From: Bradyrhizobium quebecense
Lineage (GTDB): Bacteria; Pseudomonadota; Alphaproteobacteria; Rhizobiales; Xanthobacteraceae
NCBI RefSeq assembly: GCF_013373795.3
Contig: NZ_CP088022.1
Location: 6,262,001-6,326,000 of the forward strand
Reading direction: 5' to 3'
Length of the DNA stretch: 64,000 nt
Positions within the stretch are counted from its first letter, which is position 1. Each line of letters opens with the position of its first letter. The notes under the pieces are model-generated. The model searched no databases, was not told the DNA's origin, and was given only the letters and a program-made list of their open reading frames with translations. The translations under genes and the position numbers were made by a program. This document shows, piece by piece, positions 24,148 through 33,055 of the stretch.

Positions 24148-27100
24148 TCACGTATAATGAATGATGAAGTCGCTCTGCGACAAACTCGCCTTCGAGACAT
24201 TGTGCAACGTGATCGTGTCTGCACTGTCGACCGTGATCAGCGTATCCGCCGAATTCGTCGGCGACGTCGTCACATTCTGATCGAACCAGCTGCTGAAGGT
24301 GCTTGTCGAGACGACCGTGGACAGGTCGATCTGGTCCTGGGCCGGCGTAAAGTTCAGGATCGTGTCGTGATTGAAGTTCGGCGCAAACACGAATTTGTCC
24401 TGATAGCCCGATCCGAAGAACACGTCCTTGTCGCTGGTGCCCGTTAGCGTCACTGGCTGAGACGGATTTTGCTGGACGTTGAAGATCAGGTTGACCGTAT
24501 CGCTCGCGCCGTGGCCGTCGGTCACGGAGAGCGCGATCTTGTCGGTCGCCGGCGGGGTCTGGCCCGGGTCGTAGACAAGGCCGGGCGACCCGAGCGCGGT
24601 GTTGAGATCCGGGAGATGGCCGACCAACGCTGGCGGCGCGACGCTGCTGCCCGAACCGGGGTTGGTCGCGGCCGCCAGGGTGAAGTTCTCGTTGGCGCCG
24701 GCATCGACATCCGTGACCGTCAGGCCGGAGATCGTTTCGGTCCCGTTGGGATTGTCGGTGATGTTGATGTTGTCGGTATGGATCACCGGCGCGTCGTTGG
24801 CGCCGACGACATCGACCGTCAGCGTCGCAGTCCCGGTCGCGCCATGGGCATCGATGGTCTCGACGGTGAACGTGTCGGCATAGGTGCCCTTGGCCAGCGC
24901 GTTGATCGCGGCGGCGTCGGGAACATAGCTGTAGGTGCCGTCCGCGTTGACCGTGAGCGAGCCGTAGAGGCCAGCGATCGAGGAGTTGACCGCGACATGG
25001 TCCGAATTGAGGGCGGCATAGGTCAGAGTCGCGGTCTCGCCGTCGTCGACGTCATGGCCGTGCAGCGCGCCGGTGAGCGGGCTGAACGTGTCGTCAGCAG
25101 CGGTATCGGTGAGCGTGCCGGCGTTGACCTCGGCCAGCGTCGGCGCGTCGTTGGCGCCGTTGATCGTGATCGTCACAGGCGTGGTGATGACGCCGCCATG
25201 ATGGTCGTCGATCTGGATCGTGTAGGTCAGCGTCAGCGTCTCGCCGGCGGCCAGATAGTCGAAATTCTGATCCGCAGTCGAGAAGGTCCAGGCCTGCGAT
25301 CCGTTCACATGGCCGGTCGAATCCGTCAGCGTCCCCAGAGAAAGCCAGTTCAGGATCGTGGACTGGTCCTCGGGCAGGCCGGTGGTCGTCCCGGATTCGG
25401 TCACACCGGTGATGGATACGGTGTGAGTATCGCTGAGATCGACATCGGCAAATCCCACCACGCCCGATGCGACGTCCGGCTTGGATGAACCCGTCGTGTC
25501 GGGCTGCTCGGGGATGATGGCGGTCTGCGGCGCCGACGTGACGGTTGGCGCGTCATTGCTGCCGACGATCGTGATCGTCACCGGTTGGCTGATTACGCCA
25601 CCATGATGGTCGTCGATCTTGACTGTGTAGGTCAGCGTCAGCGTCTCGCCGACGGCGAGATAGTCGAAATTCTGGTCCGCGGCCGAGAAGGTCCAGGCCT
25701 GCGAACCATTCACATGGCCGGTCGAATCCGTCAGCGTCCCCAGCGACAGCCAGTTCAGGACCGTGGACTCGTCCACAGGCAGGCCCGTGGTCGTGCCGGA
25801 TTCTGCGACGCCGGTGATGGACACGGTATGGGTGTCGCTGAGATCGACGTCGGCAAACGCCACCACGCCTTGGACCGCGTCCGGCTTGGTCGAGCCGGTC
25901 TCGCCGATCGCCTCGGGCACCGAGGTGGTCGGCGGTTCCGACGCGAAGGTCGGGGTGTCGTTGGTGCCCGTGATGGTGATCGTGACGGGCTGGGTGACGA
26001 CGCCGCCATGGTGGTCGTCGACCTGGATCAGGTAGGTCAGCGTCAGCTTCTCGCCGGCCGCCAGATAGTCGAAATTCTTGTCGGCGGCCGAGAACGTCCA
26101 GGCATTGGATCCGGTGACGCCGCCGGTCGTATCCTTCAGCGTGCCGAGCGACAGCCAGCTCAGGATCGTCGCCTGATCGGGGAGCCCGGTGGTCACGCCC
26201 GCTTCGGTGACACCGGCCACGGTGATGCTGTGGGTGTCGCTGAGATCGGCATCGGTGAAGGTCACGGTGCCGGACGCGCTATCCGGATTCGCCGAACCGG
26301 TTACGCCCTCGGCCTCGGTGATGGCGGCCGCCTGGGCCGGCGAGGTGATCACCGGCTTGTCGTCGGCGCCGACGATCGTGATCGTGATCGGGACCGTGAC
26401 GACGCCACCATGATGGTCGTCGATCTGGACCGTGTAGATCAGCGTCAGCGTCTCGCCGACGGCGAGATAGTCGAAACTCTTGTCGGCGGCCGAGAACGTC
26501 CAGGAGCGCGATCCCGTCACGCCGTCGGTCGAATCGGTCAGTGTGCCCAGCGACAGCCAGCTCAGCATGGTGGCCTGGTTGGGAATTCCGCCAGTGAAGC
26601 CGGTCGCGGTGACGCCGGTGATGGCGACAGTGTGCGTGTCGGTCAAATCCGCATCGGTAAACGTCACCGTGCCATCCGCCGTATCGGGCGAGGCGGAATT
26701 CGTCGTCCATGGAAGCTCGGTGATCGATCCGACCTGTGCGGCGGACGTCACGACCGGCGTGTCGTTGGTGCCGGTGATCGTGATGGTGAAGGTCTTGAAT
26801 GCGGTCTCGTTGCTCAGCGCGTAGTTGTTATCGACGCGCACCATGTAGGTCAGCGTCAGCGTTTCGCCGGCGGCGAGGAAGTCGAAGGCGCCGTCGGCAA
26901 GGCTGTAGGTCCAGGTCGCCGAGCCGATGTTGCTGTTGAGCGGATTGGGGTCGAGCAGCACCGGGACCTCGACGGCCGCGATGGCCGCCTGTTCCGCCGC
27001 CGTCAGCGACGAGGTGACGTCGTTGCCGCCGGCGTCGTGGTAGCTGAACGTGCTGAAGTTGACGGTTGCAGTCGGCTTGTCGCCGAGATTGACGTCCACC

Positions 27101-28311
27101 CAGGTGATCTGGCCGTTCACCGTGTCGGGCAGCGCGCTGTGGGTCAGCCCCGCCTGTTCGGTGATCGCCCCATTCTGGGTCACGACATGCGGCGGTCCGG
27201 CGATGTGGTCGGACTTGATGGGAGCGGGCTGCGATCCGGGATTGTTGGTCAACCCAAGCAGAAAGCTGATCGGCACGATGGCGTCGCCGGTCGCGAGTTT
27301 CAGGCCGATCGTGACCGGGACGACGCTGTCCGTGAAGTTCGTCGTGAGCTTGGTGTTGGGATTCGAATTGTCGGTGAACTTCAGCGCGAAGACATCGGAG
27401 ATCAGCTTCTGCGCATCGGTCGACAGTTGCGCCGACGACACGAAGCTGACGCTGCCCTGGCCGTTGACGATGGTCTGGGTGCCGGCCTGATCGACGGTTG
27501 CGATCGGATTGAGCGTCGTCTTGTCGAACAGGATGTAGGAGCCGGTGGAGCCGTCGGGCTCGACCAGCACCTGGAATTTGGCCGGCGGCACACCACCCGT
27601 GCCCTGGACGTCGAAATCGATCTCGACCAGCACCGCGGTGCCGCGGATACCCATGGTCGCGACCGGCGTATCGACCTTCATGTCGCCATGCTTGGCGGTC
27701 GCGCCGGCAACGAACGAGATCGTGCCGGAGACGAGGCTCATCAGCGACGAATTGCTCGACCCGTTCGGGTCGTAGATCATCTCGTTCAGCACCATCTTGG
27801 CATTCGGTCCGAGACCGAACACGGTGCCGTCGATGAAGGTGATGCCGAGCGTCGAGTCGCCGCCGGACTGCACCACGTCACCCTTGTTGACGTTGTCGCC
27901 CTGATTCAGAACGATCGCGACACCATTGCGGATCGCGGTGGCGTTGCCCACCAGCTTGGTGACGTGGCCGATGACCTTCGCCGGTTCCACCGCGCCGCCG
28001 GCCTGGGCATATTGGGTGTAGCCGGTGAGCGCGTTGACGAGGTCGCCGGTGAGATGCGCGCCTTCAGGCGACGCCAGGGCCGCGTGTTTCCCGCCCTTGA
28101 AGTAGTCGTGCAGGACGAGTTCCCGGTCGTCCTTCGAGATGACGAGATCGAGCCCGGTCCGCTTGAAGTCGCCGGTGAACAGCAATTGCCCGTCGTCGAC
28201 CGTGATCGCGCCGGGCGGAGCGTGCGTGGAAACGCTGTCGACATGCACCGATCCACGGGCATAAGCGTCCGCGTTCGGCAAATGGCCGTCGAATTTCTCG
28301 ACAAAGTTCAC
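24148..28311 (-). CDS. giant FecR/VCBS-repeat surface protein (LapA-like adhesin candidate)
   Basis: 1387 residues from a GTG at 28311 (no clear ribosome site). A FecR/retention-like module lies at about 118-235 (LNQGDNVNKGDVVQSGGDST, FIDGTVFGLGP, TPVATMGIRGTAV). A divergent VCBS domain follows (372-517), then four near-identical VCBS repeats of about 135 residues (517-1055), another VCBS domain (to about 1175), a cadherin-like domain, and a C-terminal module with GTSDKDVFFGSGYQDKFVF and an acidic/hydrophobic end (SQSDFIIHYT) typical of type I secretion substrates. There is no N-terminal signal peptide. A surface or matrix adhesin is the likely role. A LapG-like protease is encoded divergently. 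Confidence 0.85.
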   Translation of the reverse strand: MNFVEKFDGHLPNADAYARGSVHVDSVSTHAPPGAITVDDGQLLFTGDFKRTGLDLVISKDDRELVLHDYFKGGKHAALASPEGAHLTGDLVNALTGYTQYAQAGGAVEPAKVIGHVTKLVGNATAIRNGVAIVLNQGDNVNKGDVVQSGGDSTLGITFIDGTVFGLGPNAKMVLNEMIYDPNGSSNSSLMSLVSGTISFVAGATAKHGDMKVDTPVATMGIRGTAVLVEIDFDVQGTGGVPPAKFQVLVEPDGSTGSYILFDKTTLNPIATVDQAGTQTIVNGQGSVSFVSSAQLSTDAQKLISDVFALKFTDNSNPNTKLTTNFTDSVVPVTIGLKLATGDAIVPISFLLGLTNNPGSQPAPIKSDHIAGPPHVVTQNGAITEQAGLTHSALPDTVNGQITWVDVNLGDKPTATVNFSTFSYHDAGGNDVTSSLTAAEQAAIAAVEVPVLLDPNPLNSNIGSATWTYSLADGAFDFLAAGETLTLTYMVRVDNNYALSNETAFKTFTITITGTNDTPVVTSAAQVGSITELPWTTNSASPDTADGTVTFTDADLTDTHTVAITGVTATGFTGGIPNQATMLSWLSLGTLTDSTDGVTGSRSWTFSAADKSFDYLAVGETLTLIYTVQIDDHHGGVVTVPITITIVGADDKPVITSPAQAAAITEAEGVTGSANPDSASGTVTFTDADLSDTHSITVAGVTEAGVTTGLPDQATILSWLSLGTLKDTTGGVTGSNAWTFSAADKNFDYLAAGEKLTLTYLIQVDDHHGGVVTQPVTITITGTNDTPTFASEPPTTSVPEAIGETGSTKPDAVQGVVAFADVDLSDTHTVSITGVAESGTTTGLPVDESTVLNWLSLGTLTDSTGHVNGSQAWTFSAADQNFDYLAVGETLTLTYTVKIDDHHGGVISQPVTITIVGSNDAPTVTSAPQTAIIPEQPDTTGSSKPDVASGVVGFADVDLSDTHTVSITGVTESGTTTGLPEDQSTILNWLSLGTLTDSTGHVNGSQAWTFSTADQNFDYLAAGETLTLTYTIQIDDHHGGVITTPVTITINGANDAPTLAEVNAGTLTDTAADDTFSPLTGALHGHDVDDGETATLTYAALNSDHVAVNSSIAGLYGSLTVNADGTYSYVPDAAAINALAKGTYADTFTVETIDAHGATGTATLTVDVVGANDAPVIHTDNINITDNPNGTETISGLTVTDVDAGANENFTLAAATNPGSGSSVAPPALVGHLPDLNTALGSPGLVYDPGQTPPATDKIALSVTDGHGASDTVNLIFNVQQNPSQPVTLTGTSDKDVFFGSGYQDKFVFAPNFNHDTILNFTPAQDQIDLSTVVSTSTFSSWFDQNVTTSPTNSADTLITVDSADTITLHNVSKASLSQSDFIIHYT
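25140..26770 (-). repeat. four tandem ~405-bp coding repeats (VCBS domains)
   Basis: The marker TGGTCGTCGA recurs at 25202, 25607, 26012 and 26414, spacings of 405, 405 and 402 bp. Each unit encodes a VCBS domain containing FSAADxxFDYLA.GE.LTL.Y and IDDHHGGV. Nucleotide similarity between units is high enough to permit unequal recombination. Confidence 0.85.
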
Positions 28312-28440
28312 TGCGGATCACCGCACGAGGGTTAATATTGGTAGAATATCCGAATGATTACGCCTGCATATCATCGGATAAAGCTTCGCGAAATCATGCT
28401 GTGGTTTCGCAAGGTGCTCTGATTGCGCGGTTTGACTGGG

Positions 28441-28456
28441 TGTGACTTGGCTCACT
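28441..28456. promoter_or_regulatory. CRP-like binding site 1
   Basis: TGTGACTTGGCTCACT matches the CRP half-sites TGTGA-N6-TCACA at 9 of 10 positions. It lies 130 bp upstream of the adhesin start. The TGTGAC.TGGCT.AC core is repeated at 28625, arguing against chance. Confidence 0.5.
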
Positions 28457-28624
28457 CTCAGATGAGTCGTGTAGTCCGGACTTACCGGACGGTACCATGA
28501 GATGGGATTCAAGCCAAGATGGGTACTGAGCCACGTATTCGTGGTATTGACTGGCATTTCTCTACTTGCCTTTATTTCCCCGCAGCCCCGAGAGGGCATC
28601 TGACCCCATTTTTCCGGTTAAAGC

Positions 28625-28640
28625 TGTGACCTGGCTTACA
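28625..28640. promoter_or_regulatory. CRP-like binding site 2
   Basis: TGTGACCTGGCTTACA matches TGTGA-N6-TCACA at 9 of 10 positions and shares 13 of 15 leading bases with site 1, 184 bp away. It lies 280 bp upstream of the LapG-like gene. Confidence 0.5.
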
Positions 28641-28905
28641 AATCGCAGCTATCCCGTGCGCGGACCGGCCGGGCTAACCAGAGGGCAACGATGAGGCGTT
28701 TTGCGGTGGAAAAAGGTTCGCCGGTTCGTTTCACAAACCGGTAAAGTTTTCGGGACCCGGGCCACACGCCCTTTAGGCTCCTGCCCGGATTCCCCACATC
28801 TTAAGTCGATTCGAAGGGATCGTTGGCCATGCTGTCGGCATGAAACGATCCGGTCGCGTGCGCGGTGCAGTATCCACCCGTCGATGAGCGGACAGGGGGT
28901 GTCGC

Positions 28906-29652
28906 ATGGGTAACTCGCTTCGCTCGTTTGCGCTGCGCGCCGTCATGCTGGGCTTCGGCCTGGCCTTGGCCGCGCCGATTGCCGAGCTCAAGGCCGCCTC
29001 GGTGCTCTCGCCCGGCCCGGCGACACTGCTCAGAAAGTCGACCGAGCCGTTCGGCCTGCCGACCAGTTCGCTTGCCGGCGGCGGCCTGCACGACAAATGG
29101 CTCGGCGTGCAACGTCAGCTTGCCGACGAATTGGTGCAGCTCGCAGCCTGCGAGAGCGACCGCGCGGGATGTGCGTCGCCGGAGGCGCTGCGGTTCCTGG
29201 CGATCGTCGATGCCGGTCGCGCGCGCACCGGCCGCGCCCGTCTCGGCGAGATCAACCGCGCGATCAATCTGGCGATCCGCCCCGGCAGCGATCTCGCGAC
29301 TTATGGCGAGCCCGACGTCTGGGCCACGCCGCTCGCCACCTTTGCCCGCGGCAGCGGCGATTGCGAGGACTATGCGATCGCGAAATTCGTGGCGCTCGGC
29401 AAGGCCGGCGTCGCGCCGGAAGATTTGCGCATCGTCGTGATGCATGACCTGCTCGGCGGCGAGGACCATGCCGTGGTCGCGGCGCGGCTCGACGGCCACT
29501 GGCTGACGCTCGACAACCGCCGCATGGCGATGATCGAGGACGCCGACATCAGGCGTTTTCGGCCGACCTTCGTGATCGACCAGAATGCCGTCAGCCGCTA
29601 TGTCGATGCGCCGCCCGTCGCCGAGGCCGCGTGGCGGCCGACGGCGCGGTGA
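28906..29652 (+). CDS. transglutaminase-like cysteine proteinase (BTLCP, LapG-like)
   Basis: 248 residues, exported (signal peptide MGNSLRSFALRAVMLGFGLALAAP). The papain-like triad is complete: Cys153 in GSGDCEDYA, His188 in GEDHAVV and Asp203 in LTLDNR. This family includes LapG, the periplasmic protease that trims the N-terminus of LapA-type adhesins and so releases cells from biofilms. A GGGGGTG ribosome site precedes ATG 28906. It is divergent from a giant type-I-secretion adhesin candidate, which is the natural substrate guess. No LapD-type c-di-GMP receptor is encoded in the window. Confidence 0.85.
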   Translation: MGNSLRSFALRAVMLGFGLALAAPIAELKAASVLSPGPATLLRKSTEPFGLPTSSLAGGGLHDKWLGVQRQLADELVQLAACESDRAGCASPEALRFLAIVDAGRARTGRARLGEINRAINLAIRPGSDLATYGEPDVWATPLATFARGSGDCEDYAIAKFVALGKAGVAPEDLRIVVMHDLLGGEDHAVVAARLDGHWLTLDNRRMAMIEDADIRRFRPTFVIDQNAVSRYVDAPPVAEAAWRPTAR

Positions 29653-29679
29653 ATTGAGCCAGGTGATCGAAACTCGCTT

Positions 29680-29764
29680 CCGTCATTGCGAGGAGCGAAG
29701 CGACGAAGCAATCCACATTTCCTCTCGGGAGGTATGGATTGCTTCGCTGCGCTCGCAATGACGG
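29680..29764. repeat. palindromic REP-like element
   Basis: Starts CCGTCATTGCGAGGAGCGAA and ends GCTCGCAATGACGG. Arms including CGAAGCAATCCA / TGGATTGCTTCG pair almost throughout. It lies between convergent genes and is a likely transcript end. Confidence 0.8.
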
Positions 29765-29788
29765 CCAGTTGGAATTCTGGACCGCCTC

Positions 29789-30988
29789 TCAGAACATCAA
29801 ATTGTCCTTCACCAACACCCAGCGGCCGCCCTTGACCTGCTGCACCTGGGTGATGGTGTTGGCGAGATGATCGGTCTTGGAGAACTTGGTCGGTGGCGAA
29901 CTGAAGATGTCGAGGAACTTGTCGCCCGACTCCAGCGCGTCGAGCATCTTCTGGCCGGTGAGATCCTTGCCCGCCTTCTGCGCGTAGAACGCGAAGGTCA
30001 TTACCGCGTTGTAGCCGATGATGGCCTGCGTGTTGGCCTCGCTGTTGAACATCTTCTTGTAGTTGACGAGCCAGTCCTTCACCTTGCCCTTGGCCGTGTC
30101 CTCGTAGGGAATCTCGAAGCCCGACGCGGCGTAGAGGCCCTCGACGGCTTCCTTGCCGAGCGCTGGCACTTCGAGCACGTTGGTCGGCGTCGCGCCGAGG
30201 AAGGTGACGTCCCAACCGAGCTTCTTCGCCTCGTTCATCGCGCCGATGGTCTCGCGGATCACGGTGCCGAGCACGACGAGATCGCAGCCGTCGGACTTCA
30301 TCTTGGCGACCTGCGCCGAGAAGTCGGAGGCGCCGCGCTTGTAGCTCGTGACCGAGGCCGGCTGCACCTTCATCGCGGCGAGCTGCTGGGTGAAGCCGTC
30401 GAGCACGTTCTTACCGTACTCGTCGTCTTGGTGCATGATGCAGGGCTTCTTGAAGTTCTTCCACTCCATCATGTATTTGATCGCGGCGCGCGTGCTCTCG
30501 ACATAGGGCAGCAGGTTGTTGAACTTCAGCCGCTCCTGCGGCTTGGCGGGATCGAACTTGAAGGTGAATTCGGCGGCGGTCAGCGGAAACAGCTGCAGCA
30601 CGCCGGCATCGAAAAGGATGTCCTGCGCGGCGAGCACGGTCGGCGAGCCCATCGGGCCGATCATCGCGAAGACCTTGTCGCGCTCGACCATCTTCTGCGA
30701 GGCCAGCACGGCCTTCTTCGGGTCGTAACCATTGTCCTCCAGGATCATCTTGATCTTGCGACCGTTGATGCCGCCGCTGGCATTGATCTCCTCAACCGCC
30801 ATCTTCATGCCGTTGGACACCGGGACGCCCCAGACCTTGATCGGGCCGGACAAATCCTGATGCGTTCCGATCACGATCTCGGTCGGCGAGATGCCTTCAT
30901 TGGTGACCTTGGTCTGGGCTGCGGCCGGCAGACAGGTCAGCGCCAGCGCGCTCACCGCAAGGCCCAGCGCCTTCAGCGATTTCGACAT
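29789..30988 (-). CDS. branched-chain-amino-acid-type (Liv) ABC substrate-binding protein
   Basis: 399 residues from ATG 30988, with GGAGGAG upstream. It has a signal peptide (MSKSLKALGLAVSALALTCLPAAAQ), then the Peripla_BP_6 fold with EIVIGTHQDLSGPIKVWG, NGRKIKMILEDNGYDP, FAMIGPMGSPT and DFSAQVAKMKSDGCD. It delivers ligand to the LivHMGF system encoded upstream on the same strand. In rhizobia, Liv-type systems coupled to CoA ligases often take up aromatic or fatty acids rather than amino acids, so the name should not be taken literally. Confidence 0.9.
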   Translation of the reverse strand: MSKSLKALGLAVSALALTCLPAAAQTKVTNEGISPTEIVIGTHQDLSGPIKVWGVPVSNGMKMAVEEINASGGINGRKIKMILEDNGYDPKKAVLASQKMVERDKVFAMIGPMGSPTVLAAQDILFDAGVLQLFPLTAAEFTFKFDPAKPQERLKFNNLLPYVESTRAAIKYMMEWKNFKKPCIMHQDDEYGKNVLDGFTQQLAAMKVQPASVTSYKRGASDFSAQVAKMKSDGCDLVVLGTVIRETIGAMNEAKKLGWDVTFLGATPTNVLEVPALGKEAVEGLYAASGFEIPYEDTAKGKVKDWLVNYKKMFNSEANTQAIIGYNAVMTFAFYAQKAGKDLTGQKMLDALESGDKFLDIFSSPPTKFSKTDHLANTITQVQQVKGGRWVLVKDNLMF

Positions 30989-31068
30989 TGCAGTCTCCTC
31001 CTTACATGGCCCATGTTGAGCGAAGGGTCGGGCCTGCTCGCTCCTTCGCCGCGTCCGTCGTCGTCCGG

Positions 31069-32907
31069 CTACGCAACCGCCCGCGCGCCATACATGGCGT
31101 CGATCTCGGCCGCGTAGCGCTTGTTCACGAAATTGCGCTTCAGCTTCATGGTCGGCGTCAGCTCCTCGTCCTCGGGCGTGAGCTGGCGCTCGATCAGGTA
31201 GAATCTCTTGATGGTCTCGACGCGCGCGAACTTGGCGTTGACCGCCTCGACCTCGCGCTGGATCAGGTCCTGGATCTCGCGGGCACGGCACAGGCTCGCG
31301 TAGTTGGTGAAGGGGATGTCCTGATCCTGGGCGTATTTCTCGACATTCTCCTGATCGATCATGATCAGGCAGGTGAGATACGGCCGCTTGTCGCCGATCA
31401 CGACCGCATCGGAGACGTAAGGCGAGAATTTGAGCTGGTTCTCGATTTCCGACGGCGTGATGTTCTTGCCGCCGGAGGTGATGATGATGTCCTTCATCCG
31501 GTCGGTGATCTTCACATAGCCTTCATTGTCGATCGCACCGACGTCGCCGGTGTGCAGCCAGCCCTTCGCGTCGATCGTCTCGGCGGTCTTCTCCGGCTGG
31601 TTGAGATAGCCCATGAACAGGAAGTCGCCCTTGATCAGGATCTCGCCCTTCGGGCAGATCATCACTTCGCCCCAGGGCGCGGCCTTGCCGACCGAGCCGA
31701 GCTTGATGCGGTCGGCCGGCATCATGGTCGCGACGCCGCAATTCTCGGTCTGGCCGTAGACCTCGCGCATGTCGATGCCGAGCGCGAGATACCAGCGGAT
31801 CAGATCCGGCGAGATCGGCGCCGCCCCGGTCAGTGCGATCCGGCAGCGGTCGAGCCCGAGCATGCGGCGGATGTTGCGGAACACCAGCCAGTAGGCCGCG
31901 CGGTTGGCGAGCCGCAGCGACAGCGGCGGCGTCTCGCCCTCCAGCCGGCACTCGGTCATCCGGTTGCCGATCGCAAGCGCCCGAGCGTACATCCAGTTCT
32001 GGAACGGGGTCGCGTCCTTCAGCGCGATGGTGATGCCGGAATAGAACTTCTCCCAGATCCTGGGCACCGCAAGGAATGCAGTCGGCTGCACCTCGCGCAG
32101 ATTGTCCGGCACCGTCTCCGGGCTCTCGGCAAAATTCATCACCGAGCCCAGCGCGAGCGAGATGTAGTAGCCGCCGACCCGCTCGGCGACATGGCAGAGC
32201 GGCAGGAACACCAGCCGCTCCTCGCTGTCGGTCGAGGGATAGAGATCGTTGGCGTGGCGCATCTGGTGCGTCACGCTGCGGTTGGAATGCATCGCGCCCT
32301 TGGGCGGGCCTGTGGTGCCCGACGTATAGACCAGGATCGCGAGATCGGAGGCGGTGCGGCTGCCGGTCATTTCATCCCACAGGGCGTCGTTGCCCTGCGC
32401 ATGATTGCGGCCGAGCGCGGTGAATTCGGCGAGCGACAGCACCATCGGATCGGAGAACCCAGAGAGGCCCTCCATGTCGAACACCACGATCTTTTCCAGC
32501 GTCGGACAGCGCGACCGGCAGGTCAGCACCTTGTCGAGTTGCTCCTCGTCCTCGACGAACATCACCCGCGTGCGGGAATCATTGACGAGGTATTCGACCT
32601 GCGCCGCCGAATCGGTCGGATAGATGCCGGAGGACACGCCGCCGGCGCACAGGATGCCCATGTCGGCATAGACCCATTCCGGCACCGCGTTGGCGATGAT
32701 CGAGGCGACGTCGCCGGGACGGAAGCCGGTCGCATGCAGGCCGAAGGCGATGTCCCTGGAGATCTGCAGCCATTCGCGCCAGCTGGTCGGCTGCCAGATG
32801 CCGAACTTCTTCTCGCGGATTGCGGGCCTGTCGCCACGCGTTTGCACCGCGAGCAGAAAGCTCCTCGCGATCGTGTCGGCAACCGTCAGCACCGCTGGTC
32901 CTGCCAT
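31069..32907 (-). CDS. AMP-dependent acyl/aryl-CoA ligase (long-chain type)
   Basis: 612 residues from ATG 32907, after GAGGAGGGAG. AMP-binding motifs: YTSGTTGPPKGAMHSNR (P-loop-like A3), YGQTENCG (A5), GWLHTGDVG (A7), and the C-terminal hinge and lysine region DRMKDIIITSGGKNITP. The large N-terminal domain with HVAERVGGYY and AVPRIWEKFYS resembles FadD15/ACSBG-type long-chain ligases. It activates a carboxylic acid, presumably the compound imported by the surrounding ABC system, to its CoA thioester. It lies between livF and the binding protein. Confidence 0.9.
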   Translation of the reverse strand: MAGPAVLTVADTIARSFLLAVQTRGDRPAIREKKFGIWQPTSWREWLQISRDIAFGLHATGFRPGDVASIIANAVPEWVYADMGILCAGGVSSGIYPTDSAAQVEYLVNDSRTRVMFVEDEEQLDKVLTCRSRCPTLEKIVVFDMEGLSGFSDPMVLSLAEFTALGRNHAQGNDALWDEMTGSRTASDLAILVYTSGTTGPPKGAMHSNRSVTHQMRHANDLYPSTDSEERLVFLPLCHVAERVGGYYISLALGSVMNFAESPETVPDNLREVQPTAFLAVPRIWEKFYSGITIALKDATPFQNWMYARALAIGNRMTECRLEGETPPLSLRLANRAAYWLVFRNIRRMLGLDRCRIALTGAAPISPDLIRWYLALGIDMREVYGQTENCGVATMMPADRIKLGSVGKAAPWGEVMICPKGEILIKGDFLFMGYLNQPEKTAETIDAKGWLHTGDVGAIDNEGYVKITDRMKDIIITSGGKNITPSEIENQLKFSPYVSDAVVIGDKRPYLTCLIMIDQENVEKYAQDQDIPFTNYASLCRAREIQDLIQREVEAVNAKFARVETIKRFYLIERQLTPEDEELTPTMKLKRNFVNKRYAAEIDAMYGARAVA

Positions 32908-33055
32908 GCGCGCTCCCTCCTCTGCCGCTTGCCTCACCCGCCGGCTCGAATGCCGGTCTTGTTCGCGAAGCAGGCTCGAAATCTAGCTCCAACTCGCTCT
33001 GAGCGCCAAACCTTCCTCGGCCAACTTTAGTCGACGCCAACGTTCGTCAGCGAGC

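Larger units (their letters stand above)
28312..28905. other. 594-bp regulatory gap between adhesin and LapG-like genes
   Basis: No convincing gene: a 93-residue minus-strand frame (28318-28599) has no ribosome site or recognisable domain. The region holds two CRP-like sites (28441, 28625) and a GTCCGG/CCGGAC inverted repeat (28476-28493). It is AT-richer than its neighbours, consistent with a divergent promoter region. Confidence 0.6.

Noticed and set aside
21538..24447. 969-residue plus-strand open frame
   Set aside because: It runs antisense to the CHASE2 cyclase, is Arg/His/Asp-rich like other mirror frames of GC-rich genes, has no domain, and starts inside the IS noncoding region.
25140..26770. 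Possible CRISPR array because of regular repeats
   Set aside because: Unit length is about 405 bp, coding in one frame, with no short spacers; they are VCBS domains.
25585..28335. 916-residue plus-strand open frame opposite the adhesin
   Set aside because: Composition (repeated VGQRQR, DGEIVE) is the mirror image of the VCBS repeats; no ribosome site or homology.
28318..28599. 93-residue minus-strand frame upstream of the adhesin
   Set aside because: No ribosome site, no domain, and it covers a CRP-like site in the presumed promoter.
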